Shown here in pieces: positions 6,989 to 13,519 of a DNA stretch of 13,535 bases. The notes beneath the pieces are model-generated. The model ran no database searches. It worked only from the letters and a program-made list of their open reading frames with translations, and was not told the origin of the DNA. The translations under genes and the position numbers were made by a program. This DNA is from CAYFQH01 sp964345215 (GTDB lineage: Bacteria; Bacillota; Clostridia; Christensenellales; Aristaeellaceae): contig CAYFQH010000049.1 in assembly GCA_964345215.1 (NCBI GenBank), positions 1 through 13,535 of the forward strand. The letters run 5' to 3'. How positions within the stretch are numbered: the stretch's first letter is position 1; every line of letters starts with the position of its first letter.

Positions 6989-7948
6989 ATGGCCACATCC
7001 CTGATTGAATCTTTTATGCCCTACACTCAGGAAGAACGGGTACTTTTACAGGGGGATCCCCTTAAAAAAGCTACCTATACCAACCGCCGCTTTTTTATTG
7101 TACAAAGCGACCTGTTCATCCCTGCAAAGCAGCTGATTACCCTACGCCAGCACACTCGCTTTACGGCCTTTCCCGCCCACTGGCATGACTATATTGAAAT
7201 AATGTTTTTGTTAAAAGGGCAAGTATGCCACCAACTGCCCGACGGCAAGGAGATTTGCTTAAAGCCTGGGGAACTGCTTTTTATTAACAAGCACAGCCCC
7301 CACGAAATTGCGGCCTGCGGCAAGGAGGATATCGCCCTTAACTTTATGATCAAGCCTGCCTTTTTAGACTTTGTACCTCACTTGGGTTTTGGCGATCATC
7401 CCCTTGCACAGCTTCTTTTAGACGGGCTGCGGAACGAAAAAAAAGGCCCCTCCTATCTCCACTTTCAGCTAGGCCAGGAGCCTGCCATCGATCATTTGCT
7501 CAAAAGCATGGTTCATAGCCACCTTTCCTTCCCCTTTTCTCTTGCGCTGTGGAAAAAACAGATGGAACTGCTTTTTTTGCATCTTCTATCCCTTCAAAAC
7601 CCGGCGGCAGCTCCTCCTTCTTCCTATCAGGAGAATCCCCTTGCTCTTGAGCTCTTACAGGAAATGAATGCGCATTACACTACCTTTGTGCTAAAAGATT
7701 TTGCCAAAGATCGTCGGGTTTCATCCTCTTACCTGTGCCGTTTAATGAAGGAGGCCACCGGCAGCACTTGCACCGAAATATTGCAGCAAATTCGTTTAGA
7801 AAAGGCAAAGAGCCTGCTGATGGAAACAGACCTGAGTATTGTTGATATTTGTGCTGTTATAGGCTATCAAAACACCAGTTATTTTCACCGTCTGTTTAAA
7901 AGTCACCTAGGCACTTCTCCCAGTCTCTGGCGGGCCATGGCAAAGTAA
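6989..7948 (+). CDS. AraC-family transcriptional regulator, probable rhamnose activator
   Basis: The 319-aa protein has the RhaS/RhaR layout. An N-terminal cupin-like sugar-binding region (about 35-130) carries F-P-A-H-W-H-D-Y-I-E-I (61-71), L-K-P-G-E-L-L-F-I-N (91-100) and H-S-P-H-E-I (102-107). A C-terminal double helix-turn-helix (about 230-316) carries L-K-D-F-A-K-D-R-R-V-S-S-S-Y-L-C-R-L-M-K in the first motif. The signature S-I-V-D-I-C-A-V-I-G-Y-Q-N-T-S-Y-F-H-R-L-F-K is in the second. The start is supported by AAGGGG 9 nt upstream. Its place between the rhamnosidase and rhaB suggests it senses L-rhamnose and activates this cluster, possibly including the weak GH78 promoter. That role is inferred from position. 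I cannot separate a RhaR-like from a RhaS-like protein by eye, so no symbol is given. Confidence 0.9.
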   Translation: MATSLIESFMPYTQEERVLLQGDPLKKATYTNRRFFIVQSDLFIPAKQLITLRQHTRFTAFPAHWHDYIEIMFLLKGQVCHQLPDGKEICLKPGELLFINKHSPHEIAACGKEDIALNFMIKPAFLDFVPHLGFGDHPLAQLLLDGLRNEKKGPSYLHFQLGQEPAIDHLLKSMVHSHLSFPFSLALWKKQMELLFLHLLSLQNPAAAPPSSYQENPLALELLQEMNAHYTTFVLKDFAKDRRVSSSYLCRLMKEATGSTCTEILQQIRLEKAKSLLMETDLSIVDICAVIGYQNTSYFHRLFKSHLGTSPSLWRAMAK

Positions 7949-7970
7949 GCAACAACCCCATTCATGCTAG

Positions 7971-8004
7971 AAAGGAGTGTTGAGCCGAAGGTTCGGCATA
8001 AAAA
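7971..8004 (+). promoter_or_regulatory. rhaB ribosome site with hairpin between it and the start codon
   Basis: The only good ribosome site before rhaB is AAAGGAG (7971-7977), 27 nt before the ATG, which is too far for normal initiation. A palindrome GCCGAAGGTTCGGC (7984-7997) lies between them and can fold into a 5-6 bp GC-rich hairpin. Folding would leave about 13 nt between ribosome site and start codon. An in-frame TAA (7999-8001) just before the ATG rules out an upstream start. The same palindrome could instead be a protein-binding site. Confidence 0.55.
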
Positions 8005-9423
8005 ATGAAAAATATATATTTAGCCATTGATATTGGCGCTTCCGGTGGCCGGCATATTGCCGGTTGGTTTGATGATGAAAAAATTCACTTAAAAGAAGTA
8101 TACCGTTTCTCTAACGCTCCTGTTTGGGTAAACAAACGGCTCCATTGGAACCATGAGCGCCTGTTTGATGAAATTATAAAGGGTCTTAAAGCCTGTTCTG
8201 TTCTTGGCATGCATCCGCAATTTACAGCCATTGACACTTGGGGTGTAGACTATGCCCTGGTAAATCGCCAAGGCCAGTTAACCGGGCCTATTTTTTGCTA
8301 CCGGGATGAACGAACCCAGGGCCTTGATCAAACCCTTGACGAACAGTGGTTATACGAAAAAACCGGCATTCAACGCCAGCCTTTTAACACCATTTATCAG
8401 CTGCTGGCTACCGGTCGAGACGATCCCTTAGCCCTTGATCAAGCCCAGCAGATGCTAATGCTTCCTGAATATTTTAATTACCGCCTAACAGGCAATAAGG
8501 TAGCAGAGTATACAAATGCTACCACCACCGGCCTTGTTAATGCCGCCAGCCGCCAGTGGGATCAGCAAATCATTAACAAAACAGGCCTTCCTCCCCAGCT
8601 TTTTAGTCCTCTTATGCAGCCCGGTACCTTGGTGGGATCTGTTAAAAACACCATTGCTAAAGAAATTGGTTTTTCAACCAATATCCTTTTAGCTCCCAGC
8701 CATGATACGGCTTGCGCTGTGGCTGCTGCTCCCATTAGGCAAAACAGCCTTTATCTGTCAAGCGGAACCTGGAGCCTTATGGGAGCTGAAATAACAAGGC
8801 CTATTACCAGCAGCGAAAGCCTGCGCCACAACATTACCAACGAAGGCGGCGTAGCTGGTACCTACCGGTATTTAAAAAACATTATGGGCCTATGGATTCT
8901 TCAATGCCTAAAAAAAGAAGCCCAAAAACCTGTAACTTACCAGGAAATGGCAGCCCTGGCCCAAATGGAGCCTGAAAGTGAGACCTTTATTGATGTAAAT
9001 AACCCGGATTTTTTAGCCCCCAAACACATGGGCCAAGCCATTGATGCTTATTTAAAAGGCCTGGGCAGACCCCCTGTTAAAAAAGCACCCCAGGGCTGGC
9101 GCTTAATTTTTGACAGCCTGGCTAAGGACTATCAAAAAACTGCAAATGAAATAACAGCCCTCACCGGGACATCTTACCAGCATATTGCCATTGTAGGTGG
9201 CGGCAGCCAAAACCAGCTCTTAAACCAGCTTACAGCCAATGCCTGTAACAAAACCGTAACAGCCGGGCCAGTCGAGGCTACCGCTATTGGCAACCTTTTA
9301 AGCCAAATGGTTGCCACAAAGGAAATTCCCTCCTACGCTTATGGCCGAGTTTTGATTCAAAATTCCTTTAACATCAGCACCTATTACCCCACCTATAATC
9401 AATTCACTAAAGGAGGAACCTAA
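8005..9423 (+). CDS. rhaB: rhamnulokinase (L-rhamnulose 1-kinase)
   Basis: Phosphorylates L-rhamnulose with ATP to L-rhamnulose-1-phosphate in the cytoplasm. The protein is a FGGY-family sugar kinase with the actin-like ATPase fold. At 472 aa it is close to the E. coli enzyme. Visible motifs are the N-terminal phosphate-binding A-I-D-I-G-A-S-G-G-R (7-16), I-D-T-W-G-V-D-Y (76-83), P-S-H-D-T-A-C-A-V with the expected catalytic Asp234, S-S-G-T-W-S (252-257), and V-G-G-G-S-Q-N (397-403) for adenine binding. It follows the AraC gene by 56 nt and is separated by 3 nt from rhaA, so it starts the rhaBAD catabolic run. Its ribosome site is unusually distant (see 7971-8004). Confidence 0.95.
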   Translation: MKNIYLAIDIGASGGRHIAGWFDDEKIHLKEVYRFSNAPVWVNKRLHWNHERLFDEIIKGLKACSVLGMHPQFTAIDTWGVDYALVNRQGQLTGPIFCYRDERTQGLDQTLDEQWLYEKTGIQRQPFNTIYQLLATGRDDPLALDQAQQMLMLPEYFNYRLTGNKVAEYTNATTTGLVNAASRQWDQQIINKTGLPPQLFSPLMQPGTLVGSVKNTIAKEIGFSTNILLAPSHDTACAVAAAPIRQNSLYLSSGTWSLMGAEITRPITSSESLRHNITNEGGVAGTYRYLKNIMGLWILQCLKKEAQKPVTYQEMAALAQMEPESETFIDVNNPDFLAPKHMGQAIDAYLKGLGRPPVKKAPQGWRLIFDSLAKDYQKTANEITALTGTSYQHIAIVGGGSQNQLLNQLTANACNKTVTAGPVEATAIGNLLSQMVATKEIPSYAYGRVLIQNSFNISTYYPTYNQFTKGGT

Positions 9424-9426
9424 TTA

Positions 9427-10671
9427 ATGTTTAGCCATGCGAAAAAAGCTTTTAAAAAGCATGATGTGGATGTAGAGAATGCCCTAGAGGCCCTTGCAGG
9501 CGTTAACCTGTCTATGCACTGTTGGCAGGGAGATGACATTACAGGCTTTGAAAAAGCCGGCCAATCTTTATCCGGCGGCATTCAAGTAACAGGCAACTAC
9601 CCAGGAAAGGCCCGAAACTTTGAAGAATTAACCCAGGATATTGACCTTGCCCTCTCCTTGATTCCGGGTAAACATCGCATTAGTCTTCACGCAAACTACG
9701 CGCTTTTAGGCGATAAGCCGGTAGATCGAAACCGCCTTACCCCCGAAAATTTTGAGCCCTGGGCCAAATTTGCCAAAGAGCGGGGCCTGGGGCTTGATTT
9801 TAACCCAACCTTTTTCTCTCATCCCATGGTTAAAAACAACTTAACCTTAGCTTCCCCCGACCCTAAGGTAAGGGCCTTTTGGATAGACCACGGCATTGCC
9901 AGCCGAAAAATTGCCGCTTATTTGGCAGAGGAAACAAACTCTTACTGCTTATGCAATGTCTGGATTCCCGACGGCATGAAGGAAGTGCCCGCCGATAGGC
10001 TAGCCCCCAGGTTGCTGCTAAAGGACTCCCTTGATCAAATTTTTGCTCAAAAACTGCCTCAGGTGGTTGATGCTGTTGAAAGCAAGGTTTTCGGCATTGG
10101 TTTAGAGGCCTATACTGTAGGGTCCAGCGAGTTTTACTTAACTTATGCCGCCCAGCACCCGGGTGTATACTGCCTGCTTGATAACGGCCACTTCCATCCT
10201 ATGGAAATGGTTAGTGACAAAATTTCATCCCTGTTGTGCGCTTTTGATAAGCTGCCCTTGCACATTACCCGGCCCATGCGCTGGGACAGCGACCATGTGG
10301 TTCGCCTAGAGGATGAAGTAATTGAAATTGCCAAAGAAATTGTGCGAAACGATGCCCTTGACCGGGTTTTAATTGGCCTCGACTTTTTTGACGGTTCCAT
10401 TAACCGTATTGCTGCTTGGGTTATTGGCATGCGCAACGTACAAAAGGCCTTGTTGATTGCCCTGCTTACGCCCCATGAAAAACTAAAACAATTTCAGCTT
10501 GAAGGGGATCATACCCGGCTTTTAATGCTCTCAGAGGAGATTAAAACCCTGCCCTACGGGGAAATTTGGCAAGCTTTTTGTAGTAAAAACAACATTCCCC
10601 CGGATGAAAGCTGGTTTGACCAGGTAATAGATTATGAAAAACAAGTGCTTTTAAAAAGGGAGGGTCAATAA
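9427..10671 (+). CDS. rhaA: L-rhamnose isomerase
   Basis: Interconverts L-rhamnose and L-rhamnulose, the first catabolic step, using two divalent metal ions in a TIM barrel. The 414 residues are close to the 419 of E. coli RhaA. Expected metal and catalytic residues are present: Glu227 in G-L-E-A-Y, Asp252 and His255 in L-L-D-N-G-H, His279 in L-P-L-H-I, Asp287 and Asp289 in R-W-D-S-D-H, and Asp319 in I-G-L-D-F-F-D. All but the Glu show a constant offset of 15 from the E. coli numbering as I recall it. The ribosome site AGGAGG lies in the last codons of rhaB, and the stop overlaps the rhaD start, so translation is probably coupled. No truncation is seen. Confidence 0.97.
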   Translation: MFSHAKKAFKKHDVDVENALEALAGVNLSMHCWQGDDITGFEKAGQSLSGGIQVTGNYPGKARNFEELTQDIDLALSLIPGKHRISLHANYALLGDKPVDRNRLTPENFEPWAKFAKERGLGLDFNPTFFSHPMVKNNLTLASPDPKVRAFWIDHGIASRKIAAYLAEETNSYCLCNVWIPDGMKEVPADRLAPRLLLKDSLDQIFAQKLPQVVDAVESKVFGIGLEAYTVGSSEFYLTYAAQHPGVYCLLDNGHFHPMEMVSDKISSLLCAFDKLPLHITRPMRWDSDHVVRLEDEVIEIAKEIVRNDALDRVLIGLDFFDGSINRIAAWVIGMRNVQKALLIALLTPHEKLKQFQLEGDHTRLLMLSEEIKTLPYGEIWQAFCSKNNIPPDESWFDQVIDYEKQVLLKREGQ

Positions 10672-11498
10672 TGGGTATTTTAAATTTAGATTTTATAAAA
10701 GGTTTTACTGGCCTTTGCCAAGACGGGTGGGATCAGGGCTGGCATGAACGCAACGGCGGCAACCTAACCTATCGTCTTACGGATGACCAGGAAAGTCAGA
10801 TTAAGCCATTTATACAAACCCAAGCTCCCTGGGTGCCTCTGGGGCTTACTGTTAGCAACTTAAAAAACGCCTTTTTCTTAGCCACAGGCAGCGGCAAGTA
10901 CTTCCGCAATGTTTGCGCCGCCCCCAAGGATAATATTTGCCTAACTCAAATTAACCCCGCCGGCGACCATTACCGTATGGTTTGGGGCCTGGCTGGCGGC
11001 GGTAGGCCTACAAGCGAGTTTCCCAGCCATATCATGAATCATAGTGTGCGCATAGACGCTACTCAAAATGCCTGCCGAGTCATCTACCATGCCCACCCCA
11101 CCAATATTATTGCTATGACTTTCATCCTTCCCCTAACAGACAAGACCTTTACCCGGGCTCTTTGGCAAAGTGCTACAGAATGCCCTGTTGTTTTTCCTGG
11201 GGGTGTTGGAGTGGTGCCCTGGATGGTTCCGGGAGGCCCTGAAATTGCAAAAGCTACGGGTGAGATGATGAAAAAATACGATGCTGCCGTATGGGCACAT
11301 CATGGTTTATTTGTATCTGGTCCTGACTTTGATACTGCCTTTGGTTTGATGCACACCATTGAAAAGGCAGCAGAGATTTATATGTGTGTTCAACAAAGCG
11401 GAAAGCCTGTTTTGCAAACCATAAGCGATCAAAATTTACTTGCTATTGCCGATGCTTTTGGTGTAAAATTGAATCAAGCTTTTCTTGAGAACAATTAA
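10671..11498 (+). CDS. rhaD: rhamnulose-1-phosphate aldolase
   Basis: Cleaves L-rhamnulose-1-phosphate to dihydroxyacetone phosphate and L-lactaldehyde. It is a zinc-dependent class II aldolase of the AraD/FucA fold. At 275 aa it is one residue longer than E. coli RhaD. The zinc ligands are visible as His140 and His142 in Y-H-A-H-P and His211 in W-A-H-H-G. Glu116 in T-S-E-F-P-S-H and Glu170 in A-T-E-C-P match the catalytic glutamates with an offset of one. N-G-G-N-L-T (28-33) and G-S-G-K-Y-F (73-78) are phosphate-site segments. The ATG overlaps the rhaA stop (TAATG) and has GGGAGG upstream. It is the last gene of the cluster. The lactaldehyde reductase often needed next is not in the window. 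Confidence 0.96.
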   Translation: MGILNLDFIKGFTGLCQDGWDQGWHERNGGNLTYRLTDDQESQIKPFIQTQAPWVPLGLTVSNLKNAFFLATGSGKYFRNVCAAPKDNICLTQINPAGDHYRMVWGLAGGGRPTSEFPSHIMNHSVRIDATQNACRVIYHAHPTNIIAMTFILPLTDKTFTRALWQSATECPVVFPGGVGVVPWMVPGGPEIAKATGEMMKKYDAAVWAHHGLFVSGPDFDTAFGLMHTIEKAAEIYMCVQQSGKPVLQTISDQNLLAIADAFGVKLNQAFLENN

Positions 11499-11528
11499 AT
11501 ATTTAACTCTAATTTTCTTGCTTGCTTC

Positions 11529-11584
11529 TATCGGCACTCATTCTCATTTGATAATAAATTATCAAATGAGAATGAGTGCCGATA
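11529..11584. repeat. perfect 27-bp inverted repeat (56-bp palindrome) after rhaD
   Basis: Arms 11529-11555 and 11558-11584 are exact reverse complements around a 2-nt AA centre. The outer part is GC-richer (TATCGGCACTC) and the inner part is TTTGATAAT-AA-ATTATCAAA. It starts 30 nt after rhaD and ends 38 nt before the -35 of the next gene. On the plus strand it is followed by AGGTTTAATTTTT, so it could end rhaD transcription. However, its length and perfection exceed those of an ordinary terminator. The core resembles Fur/PerR-type sites (TGATAAT, ATTATCA), but with a 2-nt rather than a 1-nt centre. Confidence 0.85.
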
Positions 11585-11622
11585 AGGTTTAATTTTTAAC
11601 AAATTTTATTTCTTTTTTAATG

Positions 11623-11650
11623 TTGATTTTTGCTAATTATTTGCTATAAT
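11623..11650 (+). promoter_or_regulatory. promoter of the secreted FMN-binding-like protein gene
   Basis: -35 TTGATT (11623-11628) is followed after 16 nt by a perfect -10 TATAAT (11645-11650). The predicted start near 11657 falls on an upstream in-frame ATG (11656), so translation must begin at the downstream ATG (11695). Confidence 0.78.
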
Positions 11651-11694
11651 AGTGAATGGTTACAAAATTAATTAATGAAAGCGAGATATGTTCC

Positions 11695-12219
11695 ATGAAA
11701 AAAATCCTTTCCCTTGTTTTAGTTCTGGCCTTATCCTTAGTTGCCATTAGCGCCATGGCTGCAACTGGCATCGGTTCCGTAACCTCCATTTCCGGCAGTG
11801 ATGCCACTGCTGAAAAAGTTGGTGCTGCTACTGTAAACACCACCCTTTGTGCTGTAACCTTAGAAGATGGCAAAGTTGTTGCCGTCAAATTCGACGTTGC
11901 CCAAAACAAAGTAAGCTTTGATGCTGAAGGCAAATGGCTTGCAAGTGAAGATACAAGTAACTTAACCAAAGTAGAAAAAGGCGAAGCTTACGGTATGAGA
12001 GCCGCTTCCGGCATAGGTAAAGAAGTTTTTGAACAAATCGCTTCCTTGGAAGAATATTTCATCGGCAAAACCCCCGAAGAAATTCTTGCCATTGAAACTT
12101 ACCAAAAAGACGAGAGCCACACTGCAGTACCTGCTGGCGACGACCTGAAGAGCCTTGTTACTATTACCATTGGCGACTACCTAGCCGCTTTTGAAAAAGC
12201 TGTTGCGAACGCAAACTAA
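11695..12219 (+). CDS. secreted PplA/FMN-binding-like protein, probable partner of ApbE
   Basis: The 174-aa protein has a clear Sec signal peptide (1-22: K-K, a Leu/Val-rich core, then A-M-A before the likely cleavage) and no lipobox cysteine, so the mature part of about 152 aa is released or wall-held. The mature part shows S-G-S-D-A-T (34-39), V-G-A-A-T (42-46), V-T-L-E-D-G-K-V-V-A-V (54-64), K-G-E-A-Y-G-M (95-101) and K-T-P-E-E-I (125-130). It resembles, from memory, small secreted FMN-binding or PplA-type proteins of Clostridia. The ApbE gene next door supports a flavin carrier role. A textbook D-x-x-[ST]-G-[AS]-T flavinylation motif is absent; S-x-D-A-T is the nearest candidate. The ribosome site is weak (GAAAGCGAG). 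It has its own promoter and terminator. Function is inferred. Confidence 0.7.
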   Translation: MKKILSLVLVLALSLVAISAMAATGIGSVTSISGSDATAEKVGAATVNTTLCAVTLEDGKVVAVKFDVAQNKVSFDAEGKWLASEDTSNLTKVEKGEAYGMRAASGIGKEVFEQIASLEEYFIGKTPEEILAIETYQKDESHTAVPAGDDLKSLVTITIGDYLAAFEKAVANAN

Positions 12220-12231
12220 TATTAGTATAAT

Positions 12232-12270
12232 AAAGTGTAGCATCTAACCATGCTGCACTTTTTTTATTTG
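12232..12270 (+). terminator. intrinsic terminator between the secreted protein gene and apbE
   Basis: AAAGTGTAGCAT (12232-12243) pairs with ATGCTGCACTTT (12250-12261) in a 12-bp stem with one T-G wobble and a 6-nt loop. Seven T residues run from 12259 to 12265. It lies 12 nt after the stop codon. Any apbE transcript starting at the upstream promoter must read through it. Confidence 0.85.
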
Positions 12271-12298
12271 TTATAACAATGCTTTGAAAGGAACCCCC

Positions 12299-13360
12299 AT
12301 GAAAAAAAAATTATTGTCCGCCTTGCTCATCCTTATGTTATTTGTTTTGTCCCTCTTCCCTGCCCTTGCCCAGCAGAGTACCTATACTAAATACAGCAAA
12401 GGGTTTTTTGGTACCTTCGATACGTGGGTGTCCCTCATTGGTTATGCTACAAAAAGCGAAACTTTTGAAAAAGCCTTTTCAATGGCTGAGCAGCGCTTTA
12501 TCCAACTGCATAAGCTGTATGATAAATACAACCCCTATGAAGGGATCAACAATATTTACACCCTTAACAAGCAAGCTGCCCAAGGCCCTGTTCGGGTTGA
12601 AGAAGACTTGCTGAATTTGCTTATCTATACAAAAAACCTTCAGGCCCTCTACCCGAACACCTTGAACATTGCGATGGGCGCCGTGCTTGATATTTGGCAT
12701 AGTTACCGAGAAGAAGCCCTAGCCACTCCCTCCAGGGCCGCCCTTCCTCCCCGGTCTCTTCTTGAAGAGGCGGCAGGGCACACCAGCATGGATGATGTAA
12801 CGATAGATGAAAAAAATAGCACCATTTATTTTGAAGACCCTCTTTTGCAGCTGGATGTAGGGGCCATTGCAAAAGGTTACGCCACCCAGCTAGTAGCAAA
12901 TGAAATGGTGGCCTACGGCATGCCTAGTTTTATTATTAGCGCGGGGGGAAACGTAGCTTCCGGCGATCCGCCTCAAGATGGGCGAGCAGGCTGGTCTGTA
13001 GGTGTGCAAGACCCTAGCGGCTTTGTGCTGGACCCCCTGGCTACCATTGCCAGCATTCAAGTTAGCCACATGGCCGTTGTAACCAGTGGGGATTATCAAC
13101 GCTATTACGAAGTAGATGGAAAGAAATACCACCACATTATTGACCCATCCACCCTGCTGCCTGCCGACCATGTAAAACAGGTTACAGTTATTACCCCCGA
13201 TTCGGGCATGGCCGATTTTTTATCAACGGTTTTATTTGTTTTACCCACCCAACAAGCCCTGGAAATAGTAGAAACCCTTGAAGATACCCAGGCTTGCTGG
13301 ATTACAATGGATGACCAAGTGATCACCTCCTCCGGCTGGGAAGCTTTTTTAAATAATTAA
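12299..13360 (+). CDS. apbE: secreted FAD:protein FMN transferase (ApbE family)
   Basis: Transfers the FMN part of FAD to a threonine of target proteins outside the membrane, with Mg2+. The 353 aa begin with a Sec signal (K-K-K, hydrophobic 5-20, then A-L-A before Gln25) that lacks a lipobox cysteine. Family motifs are D-V-G-A-I-A-K-G-Y-A (186-195), I-S-A-G-G-N-V (213-219), V-T-S-G-D-Y-Q-R-Y-Y (261-270), Y-H-H-I-I-D-P (277-283) and A-D-F-L-S-T (305-310). Asp306 and Thr310 are expected Mg2+ ligands. The start is ATG at 12299, with AAAGGA upstream. A TTG at 12284 in the same frame has no ribosome site. The gene follows the secreted FMN-binding-like gene by 79 nt, with a terminator between, so it may be made at a lower level. 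No EetA/EetB or Ndh2 homologue is in the window. Confidence 0.92.
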   Translation: MKKKLLSALLILMLFVLSLFPALAQQSTYTKYSKGFFGTFDTWVSLIGYATKSETFEKAFSMAEQRFIQLHKLYDKYNPYEGINNIYTLNKQAAQGPVRVEEDLLNLLIYTKNLQALYPNTLNIAMGAVLDIWHSYREEALATPSRAALPPRSLLEEAAGHTSMDDVTIDEKNSTIYFEDPLLQLDVGAIAKGYATQLVANEMVAYGMPSFIISAGGNVASGDPPQDGRAGWSVGVQDPSGFVLDPLATIASIQVSHMAVVTSGDYQRYYEVDGKKYHHIIDPSTLLPADHVKQVTVITPDSGMADFLSTVLFVLPTQQALEIVETLEDTQACWITMDDQVITSSGWEAFLNN

Positions 13361-13363
13361 GCT

Positions 13364-13400
13364 AAAGGTGTTTATTCTGTTTGTAAAAACCTTTTGTTTG
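13364..13400 (+). terminator. probable terminator of apbE
   Basis: AAAGGTGTTTA (13364-13374) can pair with TAAAAACCTTT (13384-13394), with one mismatch and a 9-nt loop, followed by TTGTTTG. It begins 4 nt after the stop codon. The stem is AT-rich and the T-run short, so strength is doubtful. It overlaps the -35 of the next promoter. Confidence 0.5.
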
Positions 13401-13409
13401 TGGTATAAT
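13381..13409 (+). promoter_or_regulatory. probable promoter of the downstream tRNA
   Basis: -35 TTGTAA (13381-13386, four of six) and a perfect -10 TATAAT (13404-13409) are separated by 17 nt. The start near 13416 would give a leader of about 104 nt before the tRNA 5' end. Confidence 0.7.
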
Positions 13410-13414
13410 TTCTT

Positions 13415-13449
13415 CTGCTTTGCTTAAGAAATTTTCTTTAGCAAAGCAG
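13415..13449. repeat. 17-bp inverted repeat in the tRNA leader
   Basis: Two 17-nt arms (13415-13431 and 13433-13449) are complementary at 16 of 17 positions around a single T. Outer parts are CTGCTTTGCT and AGCAAAGCAG. A further GTGGTA (13400-13405) and TACCAC (13450-13455) match lies outside and overlaps the -10 box. The repeat begins at the predicted transcript start and has no T-run after it, so it looks like a 5' leader hairpin or a binding site rather than a terminator. Confidence 0.7.
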
Positions 13450-13519
13450 TACCACAGCTTTAAAATAGTTCTTTTTTAAAAGAAAAATCCTTTCCTATTT
13501 CAGCTTTTAGCTTAAGTAT

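Noticed and set aside
7980..8030. Short TTG-started frame (16 codons) over the rhaB hairpin, a possible leader peptide
   Set aside because: Only 2 nt separate it from the ribosome site, it has no regulatory codon run, and it overlaps the rhaB start; the hairpin explanation is simpler.
11656..11694. Upstream ATG extending the secreted protein by 13 residues
   Set aside because: It coincides with the predicted transcript start, has no ribosome site, and would bury the signal peptide behind a polar extension.
12284..12298. TTG start extending ApbE by 5 residues
   Set aside because: The AAAGGA ribosome site lies inside this extension and is correctly spaced for the ATG at 12299.
13415..13449. 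Inverted repeat as a rho-independent terminator of apbE
   Set aside because: No T-run follows it, and a better placed hairpin with T residues lies just after the apbE stop (13364-13400).
13415..13519. T-box riboswitch before the tRNA
   Set aside because: T-boxes precede synthetase or amino-acid genes, and no T-box consensus (TGGNACCGCG) or antiterminator pair is visible.
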